Source: Solirubrobacteraceae bacterium (GTDB taxonomy: Bacteria > Actinomycetota > Thermoleophilia > Solirubrobacterales > Solirubrobacteraceae). From it: a stretch of DNA of 10,165 nucleotides. Numbering within the stretch: position 1 is the first letter of the stretch; every line of letters begins with the position of its first letter. The notes beneath the pieces were generated by a model, which did no database searches, was not told where the DNA came from, and saw only the letters and a list, made by a program, of their open reading frames with translations. This document shows positions 1 to 7,311 of this stretch, piece by piece. A program made the position numbers and the translations under genes. The stretch covers positions 1-10,165 of the forward strand of contig JADGIB010000118.1 in NCBI GenBank assembly GCA_019683665.1. The letters are read 5' to 3'.

Positions 1-9
1 CGGCGGGGG

Positions 10-30
10 GGCGGGGGGCCGCGCCCCGCC
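10..30 (-). terminator. GC-rich hairpin after the permease, possible terminator
   Basis: On the minus strand, GGCGGGG and CCCCGCC form a perfect 7-bp stem around a 7-base loop, eight bases after the permease stop. No T-tract follows in the nine bases left in the window. It could end the operon transcript, but pairing of this kind is easy by chance in such GC-rich sequence. Confidence 0.35.
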
Positions 31-37
31 GGGCCGG

Positions 38-1561
38 TCAGAGCCCGGCCGGCCCGCCGCCCTCGCCGATCCGCGCGTAGACCTGCGGGCGGCTGGAGCG
101 CAGCACCGCCGCCAGCGCCATGCCGAGCACCAGGGCGACGCCCAGCAGCGCGGGCAGGATGACCGCCTTGTCGTCGAGCGGCGCGTCCGTCGCGCTCGTG
201 ATGAGGACGTTGAAGTTCAGGACGCCCAGCACGAACACGATCACCAGCAGGACGCCGGAGATGATCGGGGCGACCGTCGTCGACCACGTGCTCTCCGTGC
301 GGTCCGGCCGGCGCCGGAAGAACGCCACGATCGCCCACGACGTCAGCGTCAGCAGCAGCAGGACGCCGAGCGCGCCGAGGTTCGTCAGCCAGGTGAACAG
401 CGTCAGGATCGGGTCCTGCTCCTGGATGGCGAAGATCGCCACGATCACGACGGCCAGCGCGGTCTGCACGAGCGAGCCGACGACCGGGGCGCCGGTGCGC
501 CGGCTGACGCGGCCGAACGGCGCGGGCAGGACGCCCTCGCGCCCGAGCGCGAAGAAGTAGCGCGCGATCGCGTTGTGGAACGACAGCAGCGCCGCGAACA
601 GGCTCGTCGCGAACAGCAGCGAGGCGGCGTCGCCCCAGAACGCGCCGAGGCGCTCCTCGCCGGTGATGAACAGGACGGTCGTCGGGTCGGGCGCGGTCCC
701 GCTCGGGTCGGTGAAGCCGCCCGCGACGAGCGCCTCCGGGTCGACCATCGTGTCGGGGCCGACCGAGTTGCCCAGCAGCCAGCTCGAGAACGCGTAGAAG
801 GCCGCGATCAGCCCGACCGCGATGAGCGTCGCGCGGCGGATCGTCCGCCGCGGGTCGCGGCACTCCTCGCCGTAGATCGCCGCCGACTCGAAGCCGACGA
901 ACGAGGCGACGCAGAAGACGAGCGCGGCGCCGAGCGCGGTCTCGGTCGCGACGCTCGGGTCGAAGCCGGTGGCGGTGATGCCCTGCGGGCCCGGGTCGGC
1001 CAGGATCGCCAGGTCGAACAGCGCGACCACGAGCACCTCGAGGATGAGCAGCACCGCCAGCACCCGCGCGTTGAGGTCGATGCGCAGGACGCCGAAGACG
1101 GCGATGACCGCCATCGCGATGAAGCACCACGTGTACCAGGCGAAGTCGATGCCGAGCTTGTCGGCCGCGAACGCGCCCATCGCGACGCCGAACAGGCCGT
1201 AGATGCCGATCTGCATCGCGTTGTAGGCGACGAGCGCCACGAACGCCGCCCCGACCGCCGGGATGCGGCCCAGACCATTGGCCACGTACGCGTAGAAGGC
1301 GCCGGCGTTCGTGATGTGCCGGCTCATCGCCCCGTAGCCGATCGAGAACAGCGCGAGCATGATGCCCAGCGGGATGAACAGGAGCGGGATGCCCCGGTTC
1401 CCGGTCACGAGGTAGGTGGCCGCCTGCCCGCCCGCGACCGCGGTCAGCGGCGCGGACGCCGCGACGACGAAGAAGACGAGATGGCTCGTGCCCAGCGCGC
1501 GGCGGTGCAGCCCGCCGCCGGCGTCAGCCGCGACCGGCGGGCTCTCGACCGTGGACGACAT
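38..1561 (-). CDS. APC-superfamily amino acid/amine permease
   Basis: A 507-residue integral membrane transporter, probably importing an amino acid, amine or related organic cation through the cytoplasmic membrane. About twelve hydrophobic segments can be read, near residues 24-46, 57-78, 100-128, 141-160, 165-187, 207-228, 245-265, 312-335, 360-379, 386-415, 430-452 and 467-487. The first carries the GTSHLVFFVVAASAPLT stretch typical of actinobacterial APC permeases. The loop after the sixth has the family signature GFESAAIYGEECRDP followed by RR-IRRA. The length is normal for the family. The ATG at 1561 is preceded by a near-perfect Shine-Dalgarno. The start lies 38 bases inside the end of the M20 gene, in another frame, so it is probably co-translated as the last gene of the operon. 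The substrate cannot be read from sequence; the gamma-glutamyl ligase in the same operon suggests an amine. Confidence 0.92.
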   Translation of the reverse strand: MSSTVESPPVAADAGGGLHRRALGTSHLVFFVVAASAPLTAVAGGQAATYLVTGNRGIPLLFIPLGIMLALFSIGYGAMSRHITNAGAFYAYVANGLGRIPAVGAAFVALVAYNAMQIGIYGLFGVAMGAFAADKLGIDFAWYTWCFIAMAVIAVFGVLRIDLNARVLAVLLILEVLVVALFDLAILADPGPQGITATGFDPSVATETALGAALVFCVASFVGFESAAIYGEECRDPRRTIRRATLIAVGLIAAFYAFSSWLLGNSVGPDTMVDPEALVAGGFTDPSGTAPDPTTVLFITGEERLGAFWGDAASLLFATSLFAALLSFHNAIARYFFALGREGVLPAPFGRVSRRTGAPVVGSLVQTALAVVIVAIFAIQEQDPILTLFTWLTNLGALGVLLLLTLTSWAIVAFFRRRPDRTESTWSTTVAPIISGVLLVIVFVLGVLNFNVLITSATDAPLDDKAVILPALLGVALVLGMALAAVLRSSRPQVYARIGEGGGPAGL

Positions 1562-2870
1562 GGTGATCCTTCTCCTCCTTGCCTCTGGCGGGGCCCTCCG
1601 ACCCCGGCCTGATTGCGCCGCTCCAGTCCCGGACGAACAGCGCCAGGACCTGGGCGGTCTCGACCATCGACGACAGCGACACGCGCTCGTCGACCCCGTG
1701 GATCCGCTCGGCCCGCGGGCCGAAGCAGACCGCCGGGATCCCGGCGCGCACGAAGTGGCGCGCGTCGGTGGTCGCCGTCGTGGCGACGAGCGCGGGACGC
1801 TCCCCGTGCCGCCGTTCGTAGGCGTCGCCGAGGGCGCGCACGAGCGGCTCGTCCTCGGCGACCGCGCATCCCTCGCAGCGGAAGCCGTCGTAGCGCACCC
1901 GCGCCCGCCCGCCGGCGAGGCGCGGGTCCTCGGCGGCGGCCCGCGCGACGGTCGCCTCGACGCGCTCGGCGAGCGCGTCGGGCGACTCCCCGGGGAAGCA
2001 CGCCAGGCGGCAGGAGAGCGTGCAGCTCGCGGCGACGGTCGACGTCCAGTCGCCGCCGGCGACGATCCCCGGGTTGAGGTTGATCGGGTGGGCGAACGCG
2101 TCGTAGGGCGGCGGCGGGTCGGCGTTCAGCTCGGCCTCCAGCCCCCGCAGCGCCTCGAGGACGGCGCCCGCCGCCTCGATCGCGTTGAAGCCGAGGCGGT
2201 CGGCCCGCGCCGCGTGCGCGGGCACCCCGTCGACGTCGACGTGGAACCACAGCACCCCGACCTGGGCGACGGTGAGGTGGTCGGGGTGGGGCTCGGTGAT
2301 GACGCACGCGTCGGCGCGGTGGCCGTCGAGCAGGCACTGGAGCGCCCCGTGGCCCGTGCACTCCTCCTCGACGACCGACTGCAGCTGGACCGGGGCGCCC
2401 AGCGGCAGGCCCAGCCCGCGCAGGGCGCGGACGGCGCCGGCCATCGCGGCCAGGCCCGCCTTCATGTCCCCGGCGCCGCGCCCGTAGAGCCAGTCGCCCT
2501 CGCGCACCGCCCCGTACGGCGGCCGCGTCCACAGGTGCTCGGCCGCGGGCGGGACGACGTCGACGTGCCCGTTGAGGATGAGCGACCGGGCGCCCTCGGC
2601 CTCGGCGTCGGCCGGCCAGGTCGCGACGACGTTGCGCTTGCCGACGACGTCCCACGAGAACGGCGACGCGCCCTCGGCGCCCCGCAGCGCGTCGGCGCGC
2701 AGCGGCACGTCGACCGGCTCCAGGCCGCAGTCGGCGAAGGCCCGCGCCATCACCGCCTGGCCGGCGTCCTCGGCGCCGAGGACGGTCGGCGCCCGCACGA
2801 GGTCGGCGAGGAGCGCCTCCATCCATCGCGCCTGCGCGGCGACCGCGTCCAGGATCGCCTCGTCGGTCAC
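1524..2870 (-). CDS. M20-family metallopeptidase / amidohydrolase (ArgE/DapE/ACY1 type)
   Basis: A 448-residue zinc-dependent amidohydrolase of the ArgE/DapE/aminoacylase fold, expected to be cytosolic and to hydrolyse an N-acyl amino acid or a similar amide. Visible active-site residues are H102 and D104 (GHVDVVP), bridging D135 (GAGDMKAG), the general base and metal pair E168/E169 (VVEEECTGHGA), E193 (ITEP) and the late histidine H391 (IHGVDE). The lid/dimerisation region carries GVPAHAA near 215-221. All metal ligands look intact. The GTG at 2870 overlaps the stop of the dehydrogenase gene by four bases, with a modest GAGGG nine bases upstream. The usual family C-terminus is near residue 418. 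About 30 further basic, low-complexity residues run on through the permease ribosome binding site and start. Role here: perhaps deacylation or removal of an amide from a pathway intermediate; the substrate is unknown. Confidence 0.88.
   Translation of the reverse strand: MTDEAILDAVAAQARWMEALLADLVRAPTVLGAEDAGQAVMARAFADCGLEPVDVPLRADALRGAEGASPFSWDVVGKRNVVATWPADAEAEGARSLILNGHVDVVPPAAEHLWTRPPYGAVREGDWLYGRGAGDMKAGLAAMAGAVRALRGLGLPLGAPVQLQSVVEEECTGHGALQCLLDGHRADACVITEPHPDHLTVAQVGVLWFHVDVDGVPAHAARADRLGFNAIEAAGAVLEALRGLEAELNADPPPPYDAFAHPINLNPGIVAGGDWTSTVAASCTLSCRLACFPGESPDALAERVEATVARAAAEDPRLAGGRARVRYDGFRCEGCAVAEDEPLVRALGDAYERRHGERPALVATTATTDARHFVRAGIPAVCFGPRAERIHGVDERVSLSSMVETAQVLALFVRDWSGAIRPGSEGPARGKEEKDHHVVHGREPAGRG
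1568..1580 (-). promoter_or_regulatory. Strong Shine-Dalgarno for the permease
   Basis: Reading AAGGAGGAGAAGG on the minus strand, this site lies six bases before the permease ATG at 1561. It contains a full anti-16S match plus a second GGAG. It is encoded within the C-terminal KEEK codons of the M20 gene, so the permease start does not depend on that gene's stop codon. Confidence 0.8.
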
Positions 2871-4315
2871 GCCACCGAGCCCTCGAGGATCTGCAGGGTC
2901 TTGAGGTCCGAGTAGAAGTCGAGGGCGTAGTCGCCGCCCTCGCGGCCGATCCCGGAGATCCCCATGCCGCCGAACGGGGCGGTGAGGTCGCGCACGAGGA
3001 ACGTGTTCACCCACACGGTCCCGCCGCGGATCGCGCGGCCGACGCGCTCGGCGCGCCCCATCGAGCCCGTGTAGACGATGCCGGCGAGCCCGTACTCGGT
3101 CGAGTTCGCGAGCGCGATCGCCTCCTCCTCGGTCTCGAACGTCTGCAGCGTCAGGACCGGCCCGAAGACCTCGCGCTGGACGATCTCGGCGTCGTTGGCG
3201 CGCGGGGCGATCAGCGTCGGCTCGAAGAACAGGCCGTCGAGCCGGCGGCCGCCGCGCAGGATCTCGTGGCCCTCCGCCCGCGCCCGCTCGACGAACCCCT
3301 CCACGCGCGCGACGTGGTCGGGGTGGATCATCGGCGAGATCGTCGTGGCGTCGTCGCGCGGGTCGCCGAGGACGTGCTCGGCCGCCGCCGCGTCGAAGCG
3401 CTCCAGGAACGCGTCGCGGACGCTCGCCTCGACGAGCAGCCGCGTCCCGGCCAGGCACACCTGGCCGGAGTCGTCGTACTGGCCGGCCGCCTTGCGCGCG
3501 GCGGCGTCGAGGTCGGCGTCGGCGAACACGACGAACGGGCTCTTGCCGCCGAGCTCGGCGGTGAACGGCGCGAGGTTCGCGGCCGCCGCCCGCCCGATGA
3601 GCCGGCCGGTCTCCGGCGAGCCGGTGAACGACACGCGGCGCACGAGCGGGTGGGACACCAGCGCGGCGCCCGCCTCCTCGCCGATGCCCTGGACGACGTT
3701 GAAGACGCCGGGCGGGAAGCCGGCCTCGGCCGTCAGCTCGGCCAGCAGCGAGCACGACAGCGGCGACCACTCGGCCGGCTTGAGGACGACCGTGCAGCCG
3801 GCGGCGAGCGCCGGCGCCGTCTTCCACGTCGAGAGCATGAACGGCGCGTTCCACGGCGTGACGACCGCCGCCGGCCCCGACGGCATCCGCTGGACGCGGT
3901 TCCAGGTGCCGTTGGAGCGCCAGTCGCGCTCCTCGTAGGCGACGGCCAGGTCGGCGTAGGCGCGGTAGTTGCGCGCCCCGCGGGCGATGACGCGGGCGCG
4001 CAGCGAGCGCAGGAGCATCGCCATGTCCGCGCACTCGACCGCGGCGAGCCGCTCGATGTTCGCCTCGATGAGGTCGGCGAGCCGGTGCAGGTACGGCGCC
4101 CGCCCGGCCGGGCCGAGCGCGGCCCAGGCCGGGAACGCCTCGTGGGCGGCGCGCACCGCCGCGTCGACCTCGGCCTCGCCGGCGCGGGCGACCTGCGCCA
4201 GCTCGGCCTCGTCGATCGGCGAGATCGTCGCGAACGTCCGCTCGCTCTCGACGCGCTCGCCGCCGATCCAGTGGCCGGTGGGGACGTCGACCCCCGCGAC
4301 GCGCGCGACGCTCAC
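2867..4315 (-). CDS. Aldehyde dehydrogenase, hydroxymuconic-semialdehyde (HpaE-like) type
   Basis: A 482-residue NAD(P)-dependent aldehyde dehydrogenase oxidising an aldehyde or ring-cleavage semialdehyde to the acid. The catalytic set is complete: N156 (TPWNAPF), K179 (LKPAEW), the FTGSPETG nucleotide-binding loop near 230-237, general base E254 (TAELGGKSP), nucleophile C287 (SGQVC) and E382 (REVFGPV). The run PFMLSTWKTAPALAAGCTVV, and the RVIARGARNYRAYADLA segment near 108-124, recall 5-carboxymethyl-2-hydroxymuconate semialdehyde dehydrogenase (HpaE) and its relatives. This fits a ring-cleaving dioxygenase two genes upstream. The GTG at 4315 shares four bases with the stop of the decarboxylase-family gene and follows AGGAGG by seven bases. 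The ALDH assignment is firm. The semialdehyde substrate is inferred from resemblance and neighbours; a betaine-aldehyde or other amine-derived aldehyde remains possible. Confidence 0.92.
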   Translation of the reverse strand: MSVARVAGVDVPTGHWIGGERVESERTFATISPIDEAELAQVARAGEAEVDAAVRAAHEAFPAWAALGPAGRAPYLHRLADLIEANIERLAAVECADMAMLLRSLRARVIARGARNYRAYADLAVAYEERDWRSNGTWNRVQRMPSGPAAVVTPWNAPFMLSTWKTAPALAAGCTVVLKPAEWSPLSCSLLAELTAEAGFPPGVFNVVQGIGEEAGAALVSHPLVRRVSFTGSPETGRLIGRAAAANLAPFTAELGGKSPFVVFADADLDAAARKAAGQYDDSGQVCLAGTRLLVEASVRDAFLERFDAAAAEHVLGDPRDDATTISPMIHPDHVARVEGFVERARAEGHEILRGGRRLDGLFFEPTLIAPRANDAEIVQREVFGPVLTLQTFETEEEAIALANSTEYGLAGIVYTGSMGRAERVGRAIRGGTVWVNTFLVRDLTAPFGGMGISGIGREGGDYALDFYSDLKTLQILEGSVA

Positions 4316-5136
4316 GGCGCCACCTCCTGCGGCGCGGCCCGCAGGTCCTTGACCGTCTGCAGGTCGTCGACCGTGTAGGCGAACGTGAAGCGGTAGCCGC
4401 GCCCGACCTTCACCGGCGCCAGGAGCGTGTGCTCCTCGCCCGGCGCCTCGAACACGGCCAGCTCGGCGCTGCCCTCCCACACCTCGGAGACCGCGCGGTC
4501 GCGGCTGACGGCCCGCACGAGCTCGTGGACCTGCGGGTCGTCGTGGCGGCCGGCGGCCAGGCGCGGGAAGTGGCGGATGTTGACGATCGGCGGGTCGGTG
4601 TGGATCGAGCCGGTCGCGCTCGGCCCCTCGAGCGTGATCCGCGCCTCGACGACGCGCCGGCCGCGCGCCGAGCAGGTCGCGCCGAAGCGCGAGCCCTCGC
4701 GGACGCCGGGCGCCGCCCGGCACTCGAGCGCGAACGCGCGCGTCATCCACACCTCGCCGAGCTTCTTCGGGAAGCCCTGGATCCACCCGCGCGCGAGCGC
4801 GAAGTCCTGGTCGACCCAGATGAACGGGCAGGTCGTGACCGGCTCGCCGTCGAGCAGCGCGTTGACGACGAGGTAGCACTCGCGGTAGTGCGAGCGGGCC
4901 GGGTCGAGCAGCTCGTCGCCGCTCTCCGAGCACGACTGCCAGTCGGCGAAGACCGCCGCGCAGCGCCCGGCGTCCGGGTGCGGCTCCAGCCCCTCGGGCA
5001 GGACCGAGGCGGCCAGCTCGGGGTCGGCCCAGTAGTCGACGACGAGGAAGTCGCCGACGTAGTGCCACGGCGGGGCCGGGACGAGGCTCGCCCGGCCCTC
5101 CGGCGTGCGCGGGATCGTGTAGCCCTGCAGCGTCAC
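4312..5136 (-). CDS. Acetoacetate decarboxylase-family protein
   Basis: A 274-residue member of the acetoacetate decarboxylase (ADC) superfamily. Family enzymes form a Schiff base between an active-site lysine and a keto acid. Some decarboxylate; others carry out aldol-dehydration chemistry. The diagnostic FPKKLGE motif is present at residues 122-128, with the K124/K125 pair matching the catalytic lysine and its neighbour. E86 in the YRECYL segment probably matches the conserved active-site glutamate. WHYVGDFLVVDYWADPE near 24-40 is the usual N-terminal strand. The start is the GTG at 5136, which overlaps the dioxygenase stop as GTGA and has GGGAGG six bases upstream. Sitting between a ring-cleavage dioxygenase and a semialdehyde dehydrogenase, it most likely acts on a keto-acid product of ring cleavage. 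Family membership is well supported; the reaction is not known. Confidence 0.85.
   Translation of the reverse strand: MTLQGYTIPRTPEGRASLVPAPPWHYVGDFLVVDYWADPELAASVLPEGLEPHPDAGRCAAVFADWQSCSESGDELLDPARSHYRECYLVVNALLDGEPVTTCPFIWVDQDFALARGWIQGFPKKLGEVWMTRAFALECRAAPGVREGSRFGATCSARGRRVVEARITLEGPSATGSIHTDPPIVNIRHFPRLAAGRHDDPQVHELVRAVSRDRAVSEVWEGSAELAVFEAPGEEHTLLAPVKVGRGYRFTFAYTVDDLQTVKDLRAAPQEVAP
4323..4328 (-). promoter_or_regulatory. Shine-Dalgarno for the aldehyde dehydrogenase
   Basis: AGGAGG lies seven bases before the GTG at 4315 and is encoded in the Gln-Glu-Val codons at the end of the decarboxylase-family gene. It decides the GTG start that overlaps the previous stop. Confidence 0.75.
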
Positions 5137-6074
5137 GCGGCGCCTCCCGCGTGGAGCGGGTCCGCCAGCGGCGTGCCGAGCGTCTCCAGCGACCGGCGCT
5201 CGGACTCGATCGCCGCCTCGTCGAAGCGGAAGTACGACCGCGGCGGCAGCGGCCCCCACGTGTTCGACGAGAAGCGGTCGTCGGGCCACACGCGCGGCTC
5301 GTGGTCGACCTCGAGGACCTCCATGTCGCAGTAGAGCTCGACGAAGCAGGACTCCTCGACGATCCGCACGTAGGAGGCGATGTTCCCGCCGACCCCGTGG
5401 CGCGTCGGCCCCCAGCCCAGCCAGCGGCCGTGGCGGGCGAGGTGGTCGAGCGCGGCGCGCATCTGGCCGATGTCGATGACGTCGAAGGCGAGGTGGTGGA
5501 AGTGCGAGTAGCCCTTGTTCACCAGCGCCATGCCGTGGTGGTCGCGGTTGCAGTGCAGCCACACGCCGCCGTCGCCGAGCCAGTCGGTCAGGCGCATGTC
5601 GAGGACGTCGCGGTAGAAGGCGAACTGCTCCTGGATGCGGCCGGTGAGGAAGTTCACGTGGCCGAGCTTGCGCGGGTGGCCGACCGGCATCGGGCCGGCG
5701 ATCGGCCGCGCGTGCGGGACGAGCAGCGACGCCGGCGGCTCGTAGGGCATGAGGTGGATCGCGTTGCCCTCGAGGTCCTCGAGCTCGAGGTGGTCGTCGA
5801 CGCGCTCGAACTGGACCCCGTGCCGGCGCAGGTGGGCGGCGGCGTCGTCGAGCGACCAGTCGCGCGACAGCTCCCAGGCGACGTGGTGGAAGCCGGGCTC
5901 GGCGCCGGTGCCGGCGAGGAGCTCGAGCGCGATCTCCTCGTCGTCGCAGGCGAGCGCGGCGCGCTGCGGCTCGCGGGCCCGCTCGGTCAGCCCGAACTGC
6001 AGGGCCCAGCGCTCGGCCGCCTCGTCGAGGTCGGCGACGGCGAGCGCGACGTGGTGGAGGCGGTGGAGCATCAT
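5133..6074 (-). CDS. VOC-family extradiol (catechol 2,3-dioxygenase-like) dioxygenase
   Basis: A 313-residue two-domain protein of the vicinal-oxygen-chelate superfamily resembling type I extradiol ring-cleaving dioxygenases, which open catechols next to the diol using Fe(II) or Mn(II). Domain 1 (about 1-110) starts LHHVALAVADLDEA. Domain 2 (about 125-245) holds the apparent 2-His-1-Glu triad: H129 (KLGHVNF), H184 (FHHLAFDV) and E236 (CFVELYCD). The CNRDHHGMAL segment (165-174) would supply the second-shell histidine, and the GPTRHGVGGN loop is also typical. ATG codons lie at 6074 and 6071; the first overlaps the P450 stop as ATGA, the second as TGATG, so the start is uncertain by one codon. 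The length is normal. Intact ligands argue for an active enzyme, not a binding protein. The substrate is unknown, though neighbours suggest a catechol produced upstream in the pathway. Confidence 0.88.
   Translation of the reverse strand: MMLHRLHHVALAVADLDEAAERWALQFGLTERAREPQRAALACDDEEIALELLAGTGAEPGFHHVAWELSRDWSLDDAAAHLRRHGVQFERVDDHLELEDLEGNAIHLMPYEPPASLLVPHARPIAGPMPVGHPRKLGHVNFLTGRIQEQFAFYRDVLDMRLTDWLGDGGVWLHCNRDHHGMALVNKGYSHFHHLAFDVIDIGQMRAALDHLARHGRWLGWGPTRHGVGGNIASYVRIVEESCFVELYCDMEVLEVDHEPRVWPDDRFSSNTWGPLPPRSYFRFDEAAIESERRSLETLGTPLADPLHAGGAA
5143..5148 (-). promoter_or_regulatory. Shine-Dalgarno for the decarboxylase-family gene
   Basis: GGGAGG lies six bases before the GTG at 5136 and is encoded in the HAGGAA tail of the dioxygenase gene. 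It supports the GTG start over any later codon. Confidence 0.7.
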
Positions 6075-7297
6075 CGCGCGACCACCCGCACCGGCATCCG
6101 CTTGATCCCGTTGAAGAAGTTCGACCGCAGCCGGTCGGGCGGCCCGGCGAGCTCCCACTCGACCGGCCGCTTCAGCATCTCCTCGAAGGCGATCCGCACC
6201 TCCATCCGCGCCAGGTGGGCGCCGAGGCAGTGGTGGATGCCGCCTGGCCCGAACGCCATGTGCCTGTTCGGGTGGCGGGTGATGTCGAAGCGGTCGGGGT
6301 CCTCGAAGACCGTCTCGTCGCGGTTGCCGGAGACGAACCAGGTCGTGACCTTGTCGCCGGCCCGGATCTGCGCGCCGCCGAGCTCGACGTCGCGGGTCGC
6401 GGTGCGCCGGAAGTGGTGGACCGGGGTGGCCCAGCGCAGCATCTCCTCGGCGGCCGACGTCCCCAGGGAGGGGTCGCGGCGCAGCATCTCGAGCTGGTCC
6501 GGGTGCTCGAGCAGCGCGAGCAGGCCGTGGGTGATCGTGTGGCGGGTCGTCTCGTTGCCGGCGGTCGCCAGCAGGACGAAGTAGACGTCGTACTCGCGCT
6601 GGGTCAGGCCCTCGAAGGCGAGCTGGGTGATGATGTCGTCCTTCGGGTTGCGCCGGCGGTCCTCGGCCAGGCGGCGGCCGAACTCGAACATCTCCAGCGC
6701 GACCGGGCTGGAGAACGGCAGCGACTTGTGCGAGTCGTCGGACGGGACGGCGAGCTCGGGGTCCTGGTTGCCGAGCATCCGGTCGCCGAGCTCGATGATC
6801 GTGCGGCGCTCCTCCTGCGGGATGCCCATGATCTCGGCGAACACCTGCATCGGGATCTCCGAGCTGACGTGCTCGACGAAGTCGAACTCGCCGAGCGGCA
6901 GGGCCCGGTCGAGCACCTCGTTGGCGACCCGGCGGACCTGGTCCTCCCAGACCTGGACCGCGCGCGGGGTGAACCGGCGGTTGACGATCGCCCGCAGCTC
7001 GTCGTGGCGCGGCGGGTCCATGTCGATCATCGACTTGCGGGCCTCGACGTGCTCGGGCTCGAGGTCCTCGAGCGAGGTCCCGCCGATCTCCGACGAGAAC
7101 ACCTCGACGTTGCGGTGGACGGCGCGGATGTCCTCGTAGCGGGTGACGGCCCAGAAGCCGGGGCCGTCCGGCTCGGGGTTGAAGTGGACGGGGTCCTCGC
7201 GCCGCAGGAGCGCGAACCACTCGTAGGGGACGCGCTCGACGAACGCGTCGTGGTCGGACAGGTCGATGTCTTCGATCGTGAGGGTGGCGTTGGTCAT
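6071..7297 (-). CDS. Cytochrome P450 (soluble bacterial class I, CYP124/125/142-like)
   Basis: A 408-residue soluble monooxygenase with no membrane anchor. It would use electrons from a ferredoxin and ferredoxin reductase to hydroxylate or dealkylate a substrate. Landmarks are the I-helix oxygen-activation motif AGNETT at 246-251, the K-helix E285-x-x-R288 (EEMLR), and the heme loop FGPGGIHHCLG with proximal ligand C357. The C-terminal NFFNGIKRMPVRV and the IDMDPPRH segment resemble actinobacterial CYP124/125/142-type enzymes, which oxidise sterol side chains and branched alkyl groups; this clade placement is by eye. The ATG at 7297 lies 14 bases after the ligase stop with a weak GAGAGGG upstream. 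The partial gene at the right end of the window could be its reductase; no ferredoxin gene is in view. The role in this operon is probably hydroxylation or C-N/C-O dealkylation. Confidence 0.93.
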   Translation of the reverse strand: MTNATLTIEDIDLSDHDAFVERVPYEWFALLRREDPVHFNPEPDGPGFWAVTRYEDIRAVHRNVEVFSSEIGGTSLEDLEPEHVEARKSMIDMDPPRHDELRAIVNRRFTPRAVQVWEDQVRRVANEVLDRALPLGEFDFVEHVSSEIPMQVFAEIMGIPQEERRTIIELGDRMLGNQDPELAVPSDDSHKSLPFSSPVALEMFEFGRRLAEDRRRNPKDDIITQLAFEGLTQREYDVYFVLLATAGNETTRHTITHGLLALLEHPDQLEMLRRDPSLGTSAAEEMLRWATPVHHFRRTATRDVELGGAQIRAGDKVTTWFVSGNRDETVFEDPDRFDITRHPNRHMAFGPGGIHHCLGAHLARMEVRIAFEEMLKRPVEWELAGPPDRLRSNFFNGIKRMPVRVVAR

Positions 7298-7311
7298 CGG
7301 TCGGCCCTCTC

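Noticed and set aside
575..1612. A 345-codon plus-strand open frame opposite the permease
   Set aside because: It is highly charged and repetitive (runs of Arg, Asp and Glu), opposite a clear membrane transporter. It is the antisense image of hydrophobic codons.
1416..2915. A 499-codon plus-strand open frame opposite the M20 gene
   Set aside because: This is a compositional shadow. The minus-strand product has complete M20 metal-site motifs, while the plus product is repetitive and Arg/Val/Asp-rich.
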